Source: Dyadobacter arcticus
GTDB taxonomy: Bacteria > Bacteroidota > Bacteroidia > Cytophagales > Spirosomataceae
Assembly: GCF_011762185.1 (NCBI RefSeq)
Contig: NZ_JAASQJ010000004.1
Span: 248,001-312,000 of the forward strand
Length of the DNA stretch: 64,000 nucleotides
Reading direction: 5' to 3'
Shown here piece after piece: positions 34,179 to 43,382 of this stretch. Made by a program: the position numbers and the translations under genes. Positions within the stretch are counted from its first letter, which is position 1; every line of letters starts with the position of its first letter. The notes beneath the pieces were generated by a model, which did not search any database, was not told the origin of the DNA, and saw nothing but the letters and a program-made list of their open reading frames with translations.

Positions 34179-34670
34179 ATGGCCATGTACAATTTATCGG
34201 TTAATGGTAAAAAAGTAAAGGTGGACGTGGAGCCTGATATGCCCCTGCTTTGGGTTGTAAGGGACTTCGTTGGATTGAAAGGTACAAAATTTGGCTGCGG
34301 AATGGCATTGTGCGGCGCGTGTACCGTTCATTTAAATGGTCAGCCAGCCAGATCCTGCCAAACGCCCGTTTCGAGCATTGGGAAAAATGACAAAATAACC
34401 ACAATCGAAGGCATCGGCGATGGTAAAATGCATATAATCCAAAAGGCATGGATTGAAGAGCAAGTCCCGCAATGTGGTTATTGCCAGTCCGGACAGATCA
34501 TGTCTGCGGTAGCACTATTGAAGACGACACCTAAGCCGACGGACGCAGACATTGATTCTGCAATGAGCGGAAATCTTTGTCGCTGCGGTACCTACGACCG
34601 GATCAGAAAGGCCATTCATAAGGCCGCCGAAGAAATTCAGATGTCTGAATCCGGGATCGGCAAAATGTAA
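34179..34670 (+). CDS. [2Fe-2S] subunit of IorA-type molybdenum hydroxylase
   Basis: A 163-residue small subunit of an aldehyde/isoquinoline oxidoreductase. The first plant-type cluster has Cys40, Cys45, Cys48 and Cys60 (FGCGMALCGACTVHLNGQPARSC in sections), and the second has Cys99, Cys102, Cys134 and Cys136 (PQCGYCQSGQ; GNLCRCGTYD). It passes electrons from the molybdenum centre to an external acceptor. There is no FAD subunit gene nearby, so the pair is of the two-subunit type that uses cytochrome-like acceptors. The large subunit gene follows 36 bases later. Confidence 0.92.
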   Translation: MAMYNLSVNGKKVKVDVEPDMPLLWVVRDFVGLKGTKFGCGMALCGACTVHLNGQPARSCQTPVSSIGKNDKITTIEGIGDGKMHIIQKAWIEEQVPQCGYCQSGQIMSAVALLKTTPKPTDADIDSAMSGNLCRCGTYDRIRKAIHKAAEEIQMSESGIGKM

Positions 34671-34706
34671 TCTTTAAGTTATCACAAATCCTTAGCTACA
34701 AAGACA

Positions 34707-36869
34707 TTGGAAAATATACATGGCTCACGCCGGGATTTCATGAAAGTAGCTGGTTTAACTTCGGTCGGGCTGGCACTGGGAATCTCGGGATTTGCAAAAG
34801 ACGCTTCCGTAAAAAAGATCGCAACTGCGGTTTTGAGATTGGAAATTAATCCCTTCATCATTATTGCCACCGATGGAAGTATAACCCTGGTAAACCCGCG
34901 TCCGGATATGGGACAGGGATCTACCCAGGCGGTTCCGTCGTTATTGGCAGAGGAGTTAGGAGTGGAACTCGAAAAGATCCTGATCATCCAAAGTGATGGA
35001 CAAGGTAAATATGGGAGCCAGACATCAGGAGGCAGCAGTTCCGTAAGAGAATTATGGATGCCGATTAGAAAAGCCGGAGCAGCAGCCAGAGAAATGCTTA
35101 CAACGACTGCCGCTAAAAGATGGGAGGTCCAGGCATCGGAATGTGTTGCGGAAGACGGAAAAATCCTGCACAAGGCCAGCGGAAGAAGTCTGACATTCGG
35201 AGAACTCGCGGAGGATGCCTCAAAATTGGAGATACCCAAAGAACCAAAGTTAAAATCTCCGAAGGATTTTAAGATCATTGGAAAATTTAATAAAAGACTC
35301 GATGTTCCGGACCGCGTGACTGGCAAGGCTGTTTACGGAATTGATGTGGATATTCCTGGAATGGTTTATGCGAGTATTCTGCACTCGCCCGGAATTCACG
35401 GAAAAGTACTCTCAATTGATGATGCTGAGACTAAAAAAGTTAAGGGTGTTTTGAAGGTCATGAAAACAGAGCGGACGATGCCGCACCGTACGTCGGATGC
35501 TGTGGCAGTAATTGCTACTGACTGGTGGGCGGCTTTGAAAGGTAAAAAGGCATTGAATGTAAAATGGGATAATGCGCAGTATGACCAAACTGTTAATACC
35601 GCCAAATATTTTGAAGCGACTTACGAAGCCGCTAAAAAGGACGGGATCAATTTTGAAGAGAAAGGCGACTTTTCGTCCAAGTACATTGCTTCGAAGGAAA
35701 AAATTGAGGCAAATTATGAAACCCCATTTCTAGCGCATGCACCCATTGAGCCTGAAAACGCAATCGTGCATGTAAAAGATGACGGGTCGGTAGAAATCTG
35801 GGCACCCGTACAAGGACCGGACTGGGCGTTGAGGGACGTTTGTGGTTATTTGAAATTGAAGCCTGAGCAGGTAAAGATCAACGTGACCTTATTAGGAGGG
35901 GCATTTGGACGCAAGGCTTACCACGATTTTCTCCTGGAAGCTTGTCACATTTCCAAGGAGCTCAAAAAACCGGTTAAAGTGATCTGGACACGGGAAGATG
36001 ATATTACCCAAGGACCTTACCGCCCAGGAATGCTCAGCCATATGCAAGGTTTTGTGGAAAACGGAAAGATCACCGGATATCATCACCACGCCATCGGCGA
36101 ATCGATAGCCGGTCAAGTGTTTAAACAATTGAATGAAAACGAAGCGGATCCTTGGCTAAGTGGGGAATTGGCGACTGAAAATAACAAATATCAATTCAGC
36201 GCCGCCTCCAAAGTGAGTTGGACTCATGTGAAAACGGACATTCCAGTGGTTTGGTGGAGGTCGGTTTATGCTTCTAATTTTGGCTGGGGACAGGAATGTT
36301 TCATAGATGAGCTAGCCCATCTTGCTAAGAAAGATCCATTAAAAGCAAGATTGGCAATTCTTTCGGACGATCGATTTAAAAAAGTGTTGGAAACGCTGGC
36401 CGAAAAAGCGAATTGGGAAGAGAAGCTACCTGAAGGTACTGGCAAAGGATTAGCTGTTTTCAGTTCGTTTGGCAGCATTTCTGCCTGTTGTATTACTGTT
36501 TCAAAAAAAGATAAGGGAATTAAAATCGATAAAGTGGTTTCCGTGCTGGACTGTGGTTACTATGTTAACCCCGACAATGTCAAAGCCCAGACTGAAGGGA
36601 ACATTGTGATGGGAATTACCGCCGCGATCAAAGACGGGATTACATTCACCAATGGCGTTTGCGATCAGACTAATTTCCATCAGTACAATGTGCTAAGGTT
36701 AAAAGAAACGCCTGTCATGGAAATTTACATCATTGATAGCGGATCTAATCCTGGCGGGGTAGGTGAGCCTGGCTTACCTCCGGTTGCACCTGCATTAGGC
36801 AATGCTGTTTTCGCTGCAACAGGAATGAGAATTCGAAAACTACCCTTTGATATTAATAACATTGCCTGA
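34707..36869 (+). CDS. Molybdopterin-binding large subunit of IorB-type hydroxylase
   Basis: A 720-residue catalytic subunit with an N-terminal twin-arginine signal (GSRRDFMKVAGLTSVGLALGISGFA), so the complex is exported folded. The TTG at 34707 is the only start that keeps the signal in frame. Substrate and cofactor motifs include DMGQGSTQAVPSLLAEELG, LLGGAFGRKAYHDF and the C-terminal SNPGGVGEPGLPPVAPALGNA with the catalytic glutamate. Members oxidise aldehydes or N-heterocycles using water. The specific substrate is not readable. In the operon with the [2Fe-2S] subunit and followed by a DUF1905 protein. Confidence 0.9.
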   Translation: MENIHGSRRDFMKVAGLTSVGLALGISGFAKDASVKKIATAVLRLEINPFIIIATDGSITLVNPRPDMGQGSTQAVPSLLAEELGVELEKILIIQSDGQGKYGSQTSGGSSSVRELWMPIRKAGAAAREMLTTTAAKRWEVQASECVAEDGKILHKASGRSLTFGELAEDASKLEIPKEPKLKSPKDFKIIGKFNKRLDVPDRVTGKAVYGIDVDIPGMVYASILHSPGIHGKVLSIDDAETKKVKGVLKVMKTERTMPHRTSDAVAVIATDWWAALKGKKALNVKWDNAQYDQTVNTAKYFEATYEAAKKDGINFEEKGDFSSKYIASKEKIEANYETPFLAHAPIEPENAIVHVKDDGSVEIWAPVQGPDWALRDVCGYLKLKPEQVKINVTLLGGAFGRKAYHDFLLEACHISKELKKPVKVIWTREDDITQGPYRPGMLSHMQGFVENGKITGYHHHAIGESIAGQVFKQLNENEADPWLSGELATENNKYQFSAASKVSWTHVKTDIPVVWWRSVYASNFGWGQECFIDELAHLAKKDPLKARLAILSDDRFKKVLETLAEKANWEEKLPEGTGKGLAVFSSFGSISACCITVSKKDKGIKIDKVVSVLDCGYYVNPDNVKAQTEGNIVMGITAAIKDGITFTNGVCDQTNFHQYNVLRLKETPVMEIYIIDSGSNPGGVGEPGLPPVAPALGNAVFAATGMRIRKLPFDINNIA

Positions 36870-36896
36870 AATGGCGCCTGCCGTAAATGGCCTAGA

Positions 36897-37400
36897 ATGA
36901 AAAAAGTAGTGGGCAAACCCTTGGTCGACAAAAAATATCAGCTGGAAAAAATACAGGCCAAAGGCGGATGGACATATGTGGTGATTGCCGAAATTCCATT
37001 GGATAAAAAAGGACCTTTTGGCCAGGTCAAAGTGAAAGGTAAAATTGATGACTTTGAAATCAGTAACTACCATTTGATGCCGATGGGCAACGGACATTTA
37101 TTTTTACCGGTGAGGGCCGAAATAAGGAAGAAAATTAGGAAGCAAGCAGGGGATTGGGTTCATATCATTTTGTTCGTTGACAACTCCCTACTGGAAATTC
37201 CGCAGGAATTAATTGATTGTTTACAAGACGAACCGGTCGCCTATCAAAACTTCATGAAGTTGCAGGAAGGCGCAAAAAAGGAATTCCGGGATTGGGTGTA
37301 TGCTGCCAGGCGAGAGGAAACGAAAGTCGAGCGAATCGCGAAAATGATCGACTTATTATTAAAAGGACAAAGATTAACCAATACTAAGCCAATTAAATAA
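36897..37400 (+). CDS. DUF1905/YdeI-type protein
   Basis: A 167-residue cytosolic protein. The N-terminal two-thirds is the small beta-barrel DUF1905 domain (GGWTYVVIAEIPLDKK; GQVKVKGKIDDFEISNYHLMPMGNGHLFLPVRAEIRKKIRKQAGDWVHIILF), and the end is the helical YdeI/OmdA segment (FRDWVYAARREETKVERIAKMIDLLLKGQ). Its role is unknown; it is 27 bases after the hydroxylase and may share its transcript, which ends at a strong terminator at 37411-37457. Confidence 0.8.
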   Translation: MKKVVGKPLVDKKYQLEKIQAKGGWTYVVIAEIPLDKKGPFGQVKVKGKIDDFEISNYHLMPMGNGHLFLPVRAEIRKKIRKQAGDWVHIILFVDNSLLEIPQELIDCLQDEPVAYQNFMKLQEGAKKEFRDWVYAARREETKVERIAKMIDLLLKGQRLTNTKPIK

Positions 37401-37410
37401 CACACTAAAA

Positions 37411-37457
37411 ATGAAAAACGCTTCGCAGCTTGCTTGCGAGGCGTTTTTCATTTTTTT
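37411..37457 (+). terminator. Terminator after DUF1905 gene
   Basis: A hairpin of ATGAAAAACGC (37411-37421) with GCGTTTTTCAT (37441-37451), extended by TCGCA/TGCGA on the inner side, and followed by a run of seven T. It separates this operon from the convergent PAP2 gene and could act on both strands. Confidence 0.85.
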
Positions 37458-37475
37458 ATGCTTTCTTTCTATTGT

Positions 37476-39020
37476 CTATTGTGCCCCGTCCGTCTTAGCT
37501 CTTTGGACAGCAAATTCGCCTATCTTGTGACCACTGGACAAGCCAGCCTCACAATCAAAACGATAATGGATTAGGCCGTAAATACGAGAAACCGAAGCTT
37601 CCGCAGCCATTGCATCCAACTTCTGTTTTTCAGAAGGAAAAATAAATGCCAGCAATTCAGCGGCTGCCCCGGAAAAAGTCGAATGTCCGGATGGATAAGA
37701 AGGGAAATTAGGCAATCCAACAGAAGTTTTCACCCTCTTGCTTACCTGATTTGGGCGCGGGTAGTAAAAATAATATTTCGTATCCCAGCAGCCGATCCCG
37801 GCATCCTGTAATGTTGTTCCCAGTAACGCCAGTGTGCGGGCAGTTCTTACTTCACTAAAATTATTCTCGTGGCACAAATTAGCACCTCTCTTATGCCAGT
37901 GGCCCGGAGGCGTATAGCTACCAACACCATCCGACCAGAAACTAGCGATTTTTGCCTGTTCACGCGTCTGGTTTTTGGCAATTTCCAATAACTCGTCCAT
38001 GTTTTTCTTAAATTCCGCACTTCCCATAGTTGGAGGCGGTACCGGACGGAGTGTCGGAACAGTCTCTTTACTGAAATTCCAGGGAGTAACCAAACCATAA
38101 GTCGGAAGCATTGGCGGACGGGGCGGGAATTCCTGACTTTCCCAAGGTACCGTCGTACCAATTGTCTTTGCATTCGCAATCATCTCGGCTGTTTTTGCCT
38201 GGTTATTGGCAGTGCTCATTCCGTCGGTTTTCGCACGTGCCATCACCTTCGCACCAACTGCTTTCCCAAGTTCCGCACCGGCGATAATGTCACTTTCAAC
38301 ATTCATCCCGGCCCAAAGACGGCTGTTTTTATGTTGTGCAAGCTTTTCTTCCAGATAAGGAACTTCGCCAGGAAACATTGCTTTTAGAACTAAAAAGGAA
38401 GCTTCTGCCACTACCGCGTCTTCGGATGGATAAGATGGAAGGTCCGTTACAGGCAGCAGCGACTTCAATGATTCGTCCAGCTTCGAAGGCGCTTTTCTGT
38501 TGTATTTAAATTTATAATTCCAGGCACTTACCAATGCATCATATTGCGCTACACTCAGATAAGCCAGCGCACGGGCCGCATATGGTGGGTTAGCAAAAGG
38601 GAACTTAGGATCAGCCAATGGATTTGCAGCATCCGGCAGTGGGTACTTTCCATCCGGCTTGGATGCAGGCGGGCTGTTGTAACGTGCAGCCAACTCACGC
38701 GCGATTTCATTCCATCTAAAAACGGCCCCGGCTGCCCAGTAATTAACCTGCTCCTTTTGTATCGGCGTAACAGCGTCAACAATATCTTTTAATTTCTTGA
38801 GTTCCGTCGTGTAATAAGGCGATGTCGTAGCCTGTGGTTTGGGAACAACCACTTCACTGGAAGATGTTAATACATACGGTTTCCAGGTACCTGCATTTTC
38901 ATCCAGGCTGGACGGATTATTCATTCCGGCAGTTGGTTCATCAATGGTTTTAGTACAAGAAGTGACCAGTCCAACCACTAATGTAAGAGTGGATAAGATG
39001 AACCTGATGTGATTCTTCAT
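37476..39020 (-). CDS. PAP2/vanadium-haloperoxidase-superfamily lipoprotein
   Basis: A 514-residue protein starting at ATG 39020 with a lipoprotein signal (MKNHIRFILSTLTLVVGLVTSC); the open frame upstream to 39137 has no signal and is unlikely. The C-terminal third has the full phosphate/vanadate pocket: K-x6-RP (TKYYFYYPRPNQ), PSYPSGHSTF and SRIYGLIHYRFD. The middle part (FRWNEIARELAARY; YAARALAYLSVAQYDALVSAW) is helical and typical of bacterial haloperoxidase-like phosphatases. It is either a lipid/nucleotide phosphatase or a haloperoxidase; the pocket is shared by both. It lies 34 bases downstream of the beta-barrel gene. Confidence 0.8.
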   Translation of the reverse strand: MKNHIRFILSTLTLVVGLVTSCTKTIDEPTAGMNNPSSLDENAGTWKPYVLTSSSEVVVPKPQATTSPYYTTELKKLKDIVDAVTPIQKEQVNYWAAGAVFRWNEIARELAARYNSPPASKPDGKYPLPDAANPLADPKFPFANPPYAARALAYLSVAQYDALVSAWNYKFKYNRKAPSKLDESLKSLLPVTDLPSYPSEDAVVAEASFLVLKAMFPGEVPYLEEKLAQHKNSRLWAGMNVESDIIAGAELGKAVGAKVMARAKTDGMSTANNQAKTAEMIANAKTIGTTVPWESQEFPPRPPMLPTYGLVTPWNFSKETVPTLRPVPPPTMGSAEFKKNMDELLEIAKNQTREQAKIASFWSDGVGSYTPPGHWHKRGANLCHENNFSEVRTARTLALLGTTLQDAGIGCWDTKYYFYYPRPNQVSKRVKTSVGLPNFPSYPSGHSTFSGAAAELLAFIFPSEKQKLDAMAAEASVSRIYGLIHYRFDCEAGLSSGHKIGEFAVQRAKTDGAQ

Positions 39021-39054
39021 ATTTATATTTTTAATAATGAAATGTGTCATGTAA

Positions 39055-39987
39055 TTATTTTTTTTCGGCTTTCGCAAAACGGAACTGGTATAGTATGCCA
39101 GCTGAATAGGCAGTGCTTTTGCCCATATTCGTTCCATCTACAACATAAACTGCCCGAGCGTTAAGTCCGAAATTTTTAGGTTGATACTTGGCATAGAATC
39201 CAACAGACGTTGTTTTCATATTATTGGTGGGAAATGGCATATCATTTCTACGGATAAAATCTCCACCATCGCAGGCACCATATTCCACATATCCCTCTGC
39301 CTGAAGACCACTTTTTAAATAACCCAGGCGGGCGGCCGCATCATATGCATTTGGGACGGAGACTCTATTGGTGTTATAAAGTTTACCATCTGACTGGTAC
39401 GAATCCCGGTCAATGTTAATCTTGCTTCTGAAAATGTAACTTCCTGATGCTGTGAGGTAAACACCGCTTTTGTGACGGTAGCTCGCCAGCAATCTTGCAG
39501 TCGCGGTTTTGCATTGCAATCCGATTGACATTGGTAAAAAGTCGGGAATGTAATCGCCAACCGGGATCGATGCGCCGACAATTGCATTCAAGGAAAGGCC
39601 GGATTTGTTGATGAAACGGTACTTAATCCAGCCTGAAGCATCCTGAAAACCTTTTTGCCATCTCAGGTTACCTGCACTGGTTTGTGTCCAGATGTATGGG
39701 ACAGCGGCGATGATATTCAGGTTTTTGGTGATGCCTACAGCCAGCATTGGCATCACATTCTGGGTGGTATGCGTACCAATATTAAGGTTTTCCCGCAGCA
39801 ATGAATTTTCCCAATATTTATCCCAGGAACTATTCGTATAGGACACTGCGACACAAGCTATGTTCTTCGCCATATAGATGGCATCATTCGGCATTTGGGC
39901 GAAAGCCGCGGACAAGGAACCGATCAGGATGAAAACCAAAATGATCAGATTTTGCTTGCATTTTTGTAAAGTATAGAGCATATACAA
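39055..39987 (-). CDS. Outer-membrane beta-barrel protein paired with PAP2 lipoprotein
   Basis: A 310-residue exported protein with a signal peptide (IILVFILIGSLSAAFAQ, cut near residue 30). The body is made of alternating hydrophobic strands, e.g. LAVGITKNLNIIAAVPYIW, KTATARLLASYRHKSGVYLTASGSYIF and NMKTTSVGFYAKYQPKNFGLNARAVYVVDGTNMGKSTAYSAGILYQFRF, ending in an aromatic-rich strand near the C-terminus. It resembles the transporter-like barrels found in aromatic degradation operons. Its partner gene is 34 bases downstream, so the two are probably co-expressed at the outer membrane. Confidence 0.75.
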   Translation of the reverse strand: MYMLYTLQKCKQNLIILVFILIGSLSAAFAQMPNDAIYMAKNIACVAVSYTNSSWDKYWENSLLRENLNIGTHTTQNVMPMLAVGITKNLNIIAAVPYIWTQTSAGNLRWQKGFQDASGWIKYRFINKSGLSLNAIVGASIPVGDYIPDFLPMSIGLQCKTATARLLASYRHKSGVYLTASGSYIFRSKINIDRDSYQSDGKLYNTNRVSVPNAYDAAARLGYLKSGLQAEGYVEYGACDGGDFIRRNDMPFPTNNMKTTSVGFYAKYQPKNFGLNARAVYVVDGTNMGKSTAYSAGILYQFRFAKAEKK

Positions 39988-40128
39988 TGTTTTGAAAAAT
40001 TGAAAATCAGAGATACTGGGCTGTGTAAAAGCTCAAATGATAGTTACTGTAATCCTGGTTTGAACAAAAACCAAAATCAGCTTACTCAAAAGAATTGAAT
40101 CGGTTACAGCCGGTTTGAAAAAAATAAA

Positions 40129-40680
40129 TCAGGCACGCTCAGGTGGAGGAGTTCCAAGTAACGCCTTAAAAGATAGATATCTTACATCAGACGGAAAGCC
40201 GGTTTTGGTAATTGGATCCGGAATAAACACCGAATCTGTGAGCTGAAAAGAAATGCTTTCGGAGACATAGTCAGTAGCCAGATTGCTCAACTGCTTCAAT
40301 ATTTTTCCAAAAGGGCTTTTGGGAAGATCGGTCTGAGAAGCATCCACGGCTTGCATGGCGTTGGCCAATTCAAAAAAATGATCGCGGGCGGGCTGATTGG
40401 CTTTTAGTGTAACGTAAAGTGTATCGTTCTGATGAAGGACCTCGGTAGGATTGTAAAATTGATCATCATGACGAACCAAACCCTTTATATGCTGAGAAAC
40501 TTCCAGATCGCCAGAGTAGGGTAGAGAAGGGAGGTACATTTTAATTTGCTTCCAGTTGTCATGCCCATTGGAAACAGAAGCCGATTGAAAGTCTCTTTCA
40601 AAGAAGAGGATAGCAAAACTTAGCCCAAACGTGTTGTAGAGCAATAAAACCAACAAACCTATGGGTACTATGTTTTTCAA
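40129..40680 (-). CDS. Membrane-anchored protein of unknown function
   Basis: A 183-residue protein with one N-terminal transmembrane helix (IVPIGLLVLLLYNTFGLSFAIL). The rest is soluble, with LEVSQHIKGLVRHDDQFYNPTEVLHQNDTLYVTLKANQPARDHFFELANAMQ and a C-terminal GFPSDVRYLSFKALLGTPPPERA. No family is recognised. It is monocistronic on the - strand with a TACATTTG -7 element 20 bases upstream. Confidence 0.65.
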   Translation of the reverse strand: MKNIVPIGLLVLLLYNTFGLSFAILFFERDFQSASVSNGHDNWKQIKMYLPSLPYSGDLEVSQHIKGLVRHDDQFYNPTEVLHQNDTLYVTLKANQPARDHFFELANAMQAVDASQTDLPKSPFGKILKQLSNLATDYVSESISFQLTDSVFIPDPITKTGFPSDVRYLSFKALLGTPPPERA

Positions 40681-40700
40681 TGCATTAAAGGATTTCTAAT

Positions 40701-40708
40701 CAAATGTA
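40701..40708 (-). promoter_or_regulatory. -7 element for the membrane protein gene at 40680 (candidate)
   Basis: On the - strand the sequence reads TACATTTG, an exact TAnnTTTG element 20 bases before the ATG. The -33 TTG at the best spacing is missing (one lies at 12 bases). Confidence 0.35.
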
Positions 40709-40837
40709 ATCATATTAGTTCAAAATTTGAAACATCTTATAGGATTTCATGGGCAAAGTTTTGAACAAAACGTTTGTGGTTTTAGCCTTTTTTAACACTT
40801 GAATTACTTTTATCAGCGCAAAAAAATACCAATTTTT

Positions 40838-41356
40838 ATGAAGAAGTCCGATATCAATCCAATGCCTCCTTTTTTCGACCGCTATATTAATCTGGTGGAA
40901 GATCTGGATATTTTTGAAGCTTTCAATCAATATTCGCCCGAGACAGTGTACGGTGATCTGGCGAAGTTAAAGGAGCTTGGCAATAAGATTTACGCCGAGG
41001 ACAAGTGGACCGTGAAGGATATTTTGCAGCATGTGATAGACAATGAGCGGATTATGTCTTACCGGGCTCTGCGGTTTTCAAGAAACGATCAGACAACATT
41101 GCCAGGGTACGACGAACAAGTATTTGGCGCAAATACCATGGCTGATCAAAGAACGATTGACGATTTGATGGAAGAATTTAAAACGGTAAGGTTGGCCACG
41201 ATCGCATTGTTCCGTAACATGGATGAGACCATGATCGTGCGTTTAGGGATTGCATATCAAACACAAATATCGCCGTTGGCATTGGGATTTGTGATTTTGG
41301 GTCATCCTGTTCACCACATGAATGTGATTCGAGAGAGGTATTATTCATTGCTTTAA
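40838..41356 (+). CDS. DinB-family metal-binding protein
   Basis: A 172-residue protein starting at MKKSDINPMPPFFDRY (ATG 40838; the longer open frame from 40799 lacks plausible coding sense). It has the DinB four-helix pattern: KWTVKDILQHVIDNERIMSYRALRFSRND (first His with Glu), then DLMEEFKTVRLATIALFRNMD and a final GHPVHHMNVIRERYY supplying two more histidines. The His triad binds a divalent metal. These proteins act in thiol-transfer or detoxification and some are stress-induced. It ends 1 base before the convergent YyaL gene. Confidence 0.85.
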   Translation: MKKSDINPMPPFFDRYINLVEDLDIFEAFNQYSPETVYGDLAKLKELGNKIYAEDKWTVKDILQHVIDNERIMSYRALRFSRNDQTTLPGYDEQVFGANTMADQRTIDDLMEEFKTVRLATIALFRNMDETMIVRLGIAYQTQISPLALGFVILGHPVHHMNVIRERYYSLL

Positions 41357-41357
41357 A

Positions 41358-43367
41358 CTACCGGAGTTGTGCCAACGCCTCTTCCACTTTATTAACCGGA
41401 AGCAGGCAAGTTCTGTCATAACAGATGTATATGGCAGTTTTTCCATTGATATCCGTTTTGTCTAGGAGCAATGGAAGATCAGACGAAGTGGCAGTGCCCA
41501 TTACTATTTTATTGGGGATGAAAAAGCGGTCAAAATCTTTGCGAATGGCATCCGCGTCTTCTCCTACTATCGCAATTTCAACGGTAGGAACCGCTCGCAG
41601 GCAATATAATGCGGCCCAGTTTGTCACCCATTGAACTTCTCCCAATATTAATTTGCTCATTTTGGAAAGCATTTTATCCGCTATTTTGCCGTAATCTTCC
41701 CTATCCAGCATTGTGCCAAGCAGGTAAAGATTCTCGGCCATGATGGAATTGGATCCTGGGATAACATTGTCGAAAAGCTCTTTCTTTCTAGCAATCAGCG
41801 CTTCGGCGTGCATATCGGTGAAATTGAAAAAACCCTCAGACTGATCATAAAAACTGGTTATGGTGTAATCGGCCAGTAATTGAGCATTTTTTATCCAAAA
41901 TTCATCGAAAGTGATTTGGTAAAGTGCAAGGTATCCCTGGATAATGGCAGCGTAATCTTCAAGAAATCCTGTTATTGTTGCAACTCCGTTTTTATAGCTA
42001 TGTAATAATTTACCATCCATGGTCATTCCATCAGAAATAAAGCGACCCGTTGCAATCGCCAGATCGCGGATGGATTCGTCACCGAGGGAACGGTAGCAAT
42101 CACATAATCCTTTGATCATAAGCCCGTTCCAAGAAGCAAGAATTTTGTCGTCCAAGCCTGGACGGATTCTTTCAGTTCTTTTTTGAGCCAGTTTGTCCAA
42201 TGCATGCTGATAGCGCTCCGAAAATTCCTCAGCCATGACGCCTTGGCTTCCTGCTACACTTTCTACAAAGTCGGTGAGATGCAGATGATTGTATCCATCC
42301 TCCCAATTCCCTTTTTTCGAAATACGGTAGATTTTGGAAAACCATTCGAAATCCTCGGCCAAAGTTTCCTTTAATTCCTGCTCGGTCCATATGTAAAATT
42401 TGCCTTCAACTCCTTCGCTGTCAGCGTCAAGCGCAGAATAAAATCCATTGTCTGTACTTAGCATTTCCTGCCGCAGCCAGTTGATTGTCTTTTTTATTCT
42501 GTCGGCATAAAGTGGGTTTTTGCTTAATGCGTAGGCTTCAGCATAAGTGCTCAGCAGCTGCGCATTATCATATAACATTTTTTCAAAATGCGGGATAAAC
42601 CATTCATCATCAACCGAGTACCGCGCCCAGCCGCCTCCAACATGGTCGTAGATCCCGCCCAATGCAATTCGGTTTAACGACAGTTCAAGATGCGCTAACG
42701 CTTCCGGATTCTGGCTAATGTCGTAGTAGCGGAGCAGAAATTTATAAATAGATGGCATCGGAAATTTGGGCGCCCTGTCCATTCCTCCTTTTTGTGTATC
42801 GAAATTTTGTTGCAGCGATTCAAACATCAAATCTAAATCTGCCAAGTTGTATTCGCTTGCAGACTCTGTGAGACCAAATTTTGCACTTTCAGAAATAACC
42901 ATATTCTGAACGAACCCCTCAGCGGAGTTGGCCAGCTCGTCGTAATGATTCTGATAGGCGTTGTTAATGCTTGTCAATAATTGAACCCAGTTTTGAGCAG
43001 GCAAATAGGTTACGCCGTAAAAAGGTTTTGAATCGGGAAGCAGAAAAACATTCAGAGGCCAACCTCCACGTACACCCATGGCCTGTACCGCATCCATATA
43101 AACAGCGTCGACATCCGGCCTTTCCTCACGATCGACCTTAATACATACGAAAAAATCGTTCATTACCGCAGCAATTGGTTCTTTTTCGAAGCATTCACGC
43201 TCCATTACATGGCACCAGTGGCACGCAGAATAGCCAATGCTTACTAAAATAGGTTTGTTTTCGTCTTTCGCTTTTTGAAGGGCTTCATCTCCCCAGGGAT
43301 ACCAGTCCACAGGATTATGGGCGTGCTGAAGTAAATATGGGCTTGTTTGCTGGCTAAGACGGTTCAT
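41358..43367 (-). CDS. Thioredoxin-domain YyaL/DUF255 protein
   Basis: A 669-residue protein: an N-terminal thioredoxin-like domain with CHWC (C49-C52) in GYSACHWCHVMERECFE, and a C-terminal alpha/alpha six-barrel like that of glycoside hydrolases and N-acylglucosamine epimerases (GIYDHVGGGWARYSVDDEWFIPHFEKMLYDNAQLL; ILASWNGLMIKGLCD). The family is broadly distributed (spermatogenesis-associated protein 20 homologues) and its biochemical function is unsettled. Full length. It lies 15 bases downstream of the T9SS-tagged gene. Confidence 0.88.
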   Translation of the reverse strand: MNRLSQQTSPYLLQHAHNPVDWYPWGDEALQKAKDENKPILVSIGYSACHWCHVMERECFEKEPIAAVMNDFFVCIKVDREERPDVDAVYMDAVQAMGVRGGWPLNVFLLPDSKPFYGVTYLPAQNWVQLLTSINNAYQNHYDELANSAEGFVQNMVISESAKFGLTESASEYNLADLDLMFESLQQNFDTQKGGMDRAPKFPMPSIYKFLLRYYDISQNPEALAHLELSLNRIALGGIYDHVGGGWARYSVDDEWFIPHFEKMLYDNAQLLSTYAEAYALSKNPLYADRIKKTINWLRQEMLSTDNGFYSALDADSEGVEGKFYIWTEQELKETLAEDFEWFSKIYRISKKGNWEDGYNHLHLTDFVESVAGSQGVMAEEFSERYQHALDKLAQKRTERIRPGLDDKILASWNGLMIKGLCDCYRSLGDESIRDLAIATGRFISDGMTMDGKLLHSYKNGVATITGFLEDYAAIIQGYLALYQITFDEFWIKNAQLLADYTITSFYDQSEGFFNFTDMHAEALIARKKELFDNVIPGSNSIMAENLYLLGTMLDREDYGKIADKMLSKMSKLILGEVQWVTNWAALYCLRAVPTVEIAIVGEDADAIRKDFDRFFIPNKIVMGTATSSDLPLLLDKTDINGKTAIYICYDRTCLLPVNKVEEALAQLR

Positions 43368-43382
43368 AAAAAGTGGGATATA

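Noticed and set aside
34682..35326. 214-codon open frame on the - strand opposite the Mo hydroxylase
   Set aside because: Lies fully antisense to a well-supported gene and shows no domain or signal.
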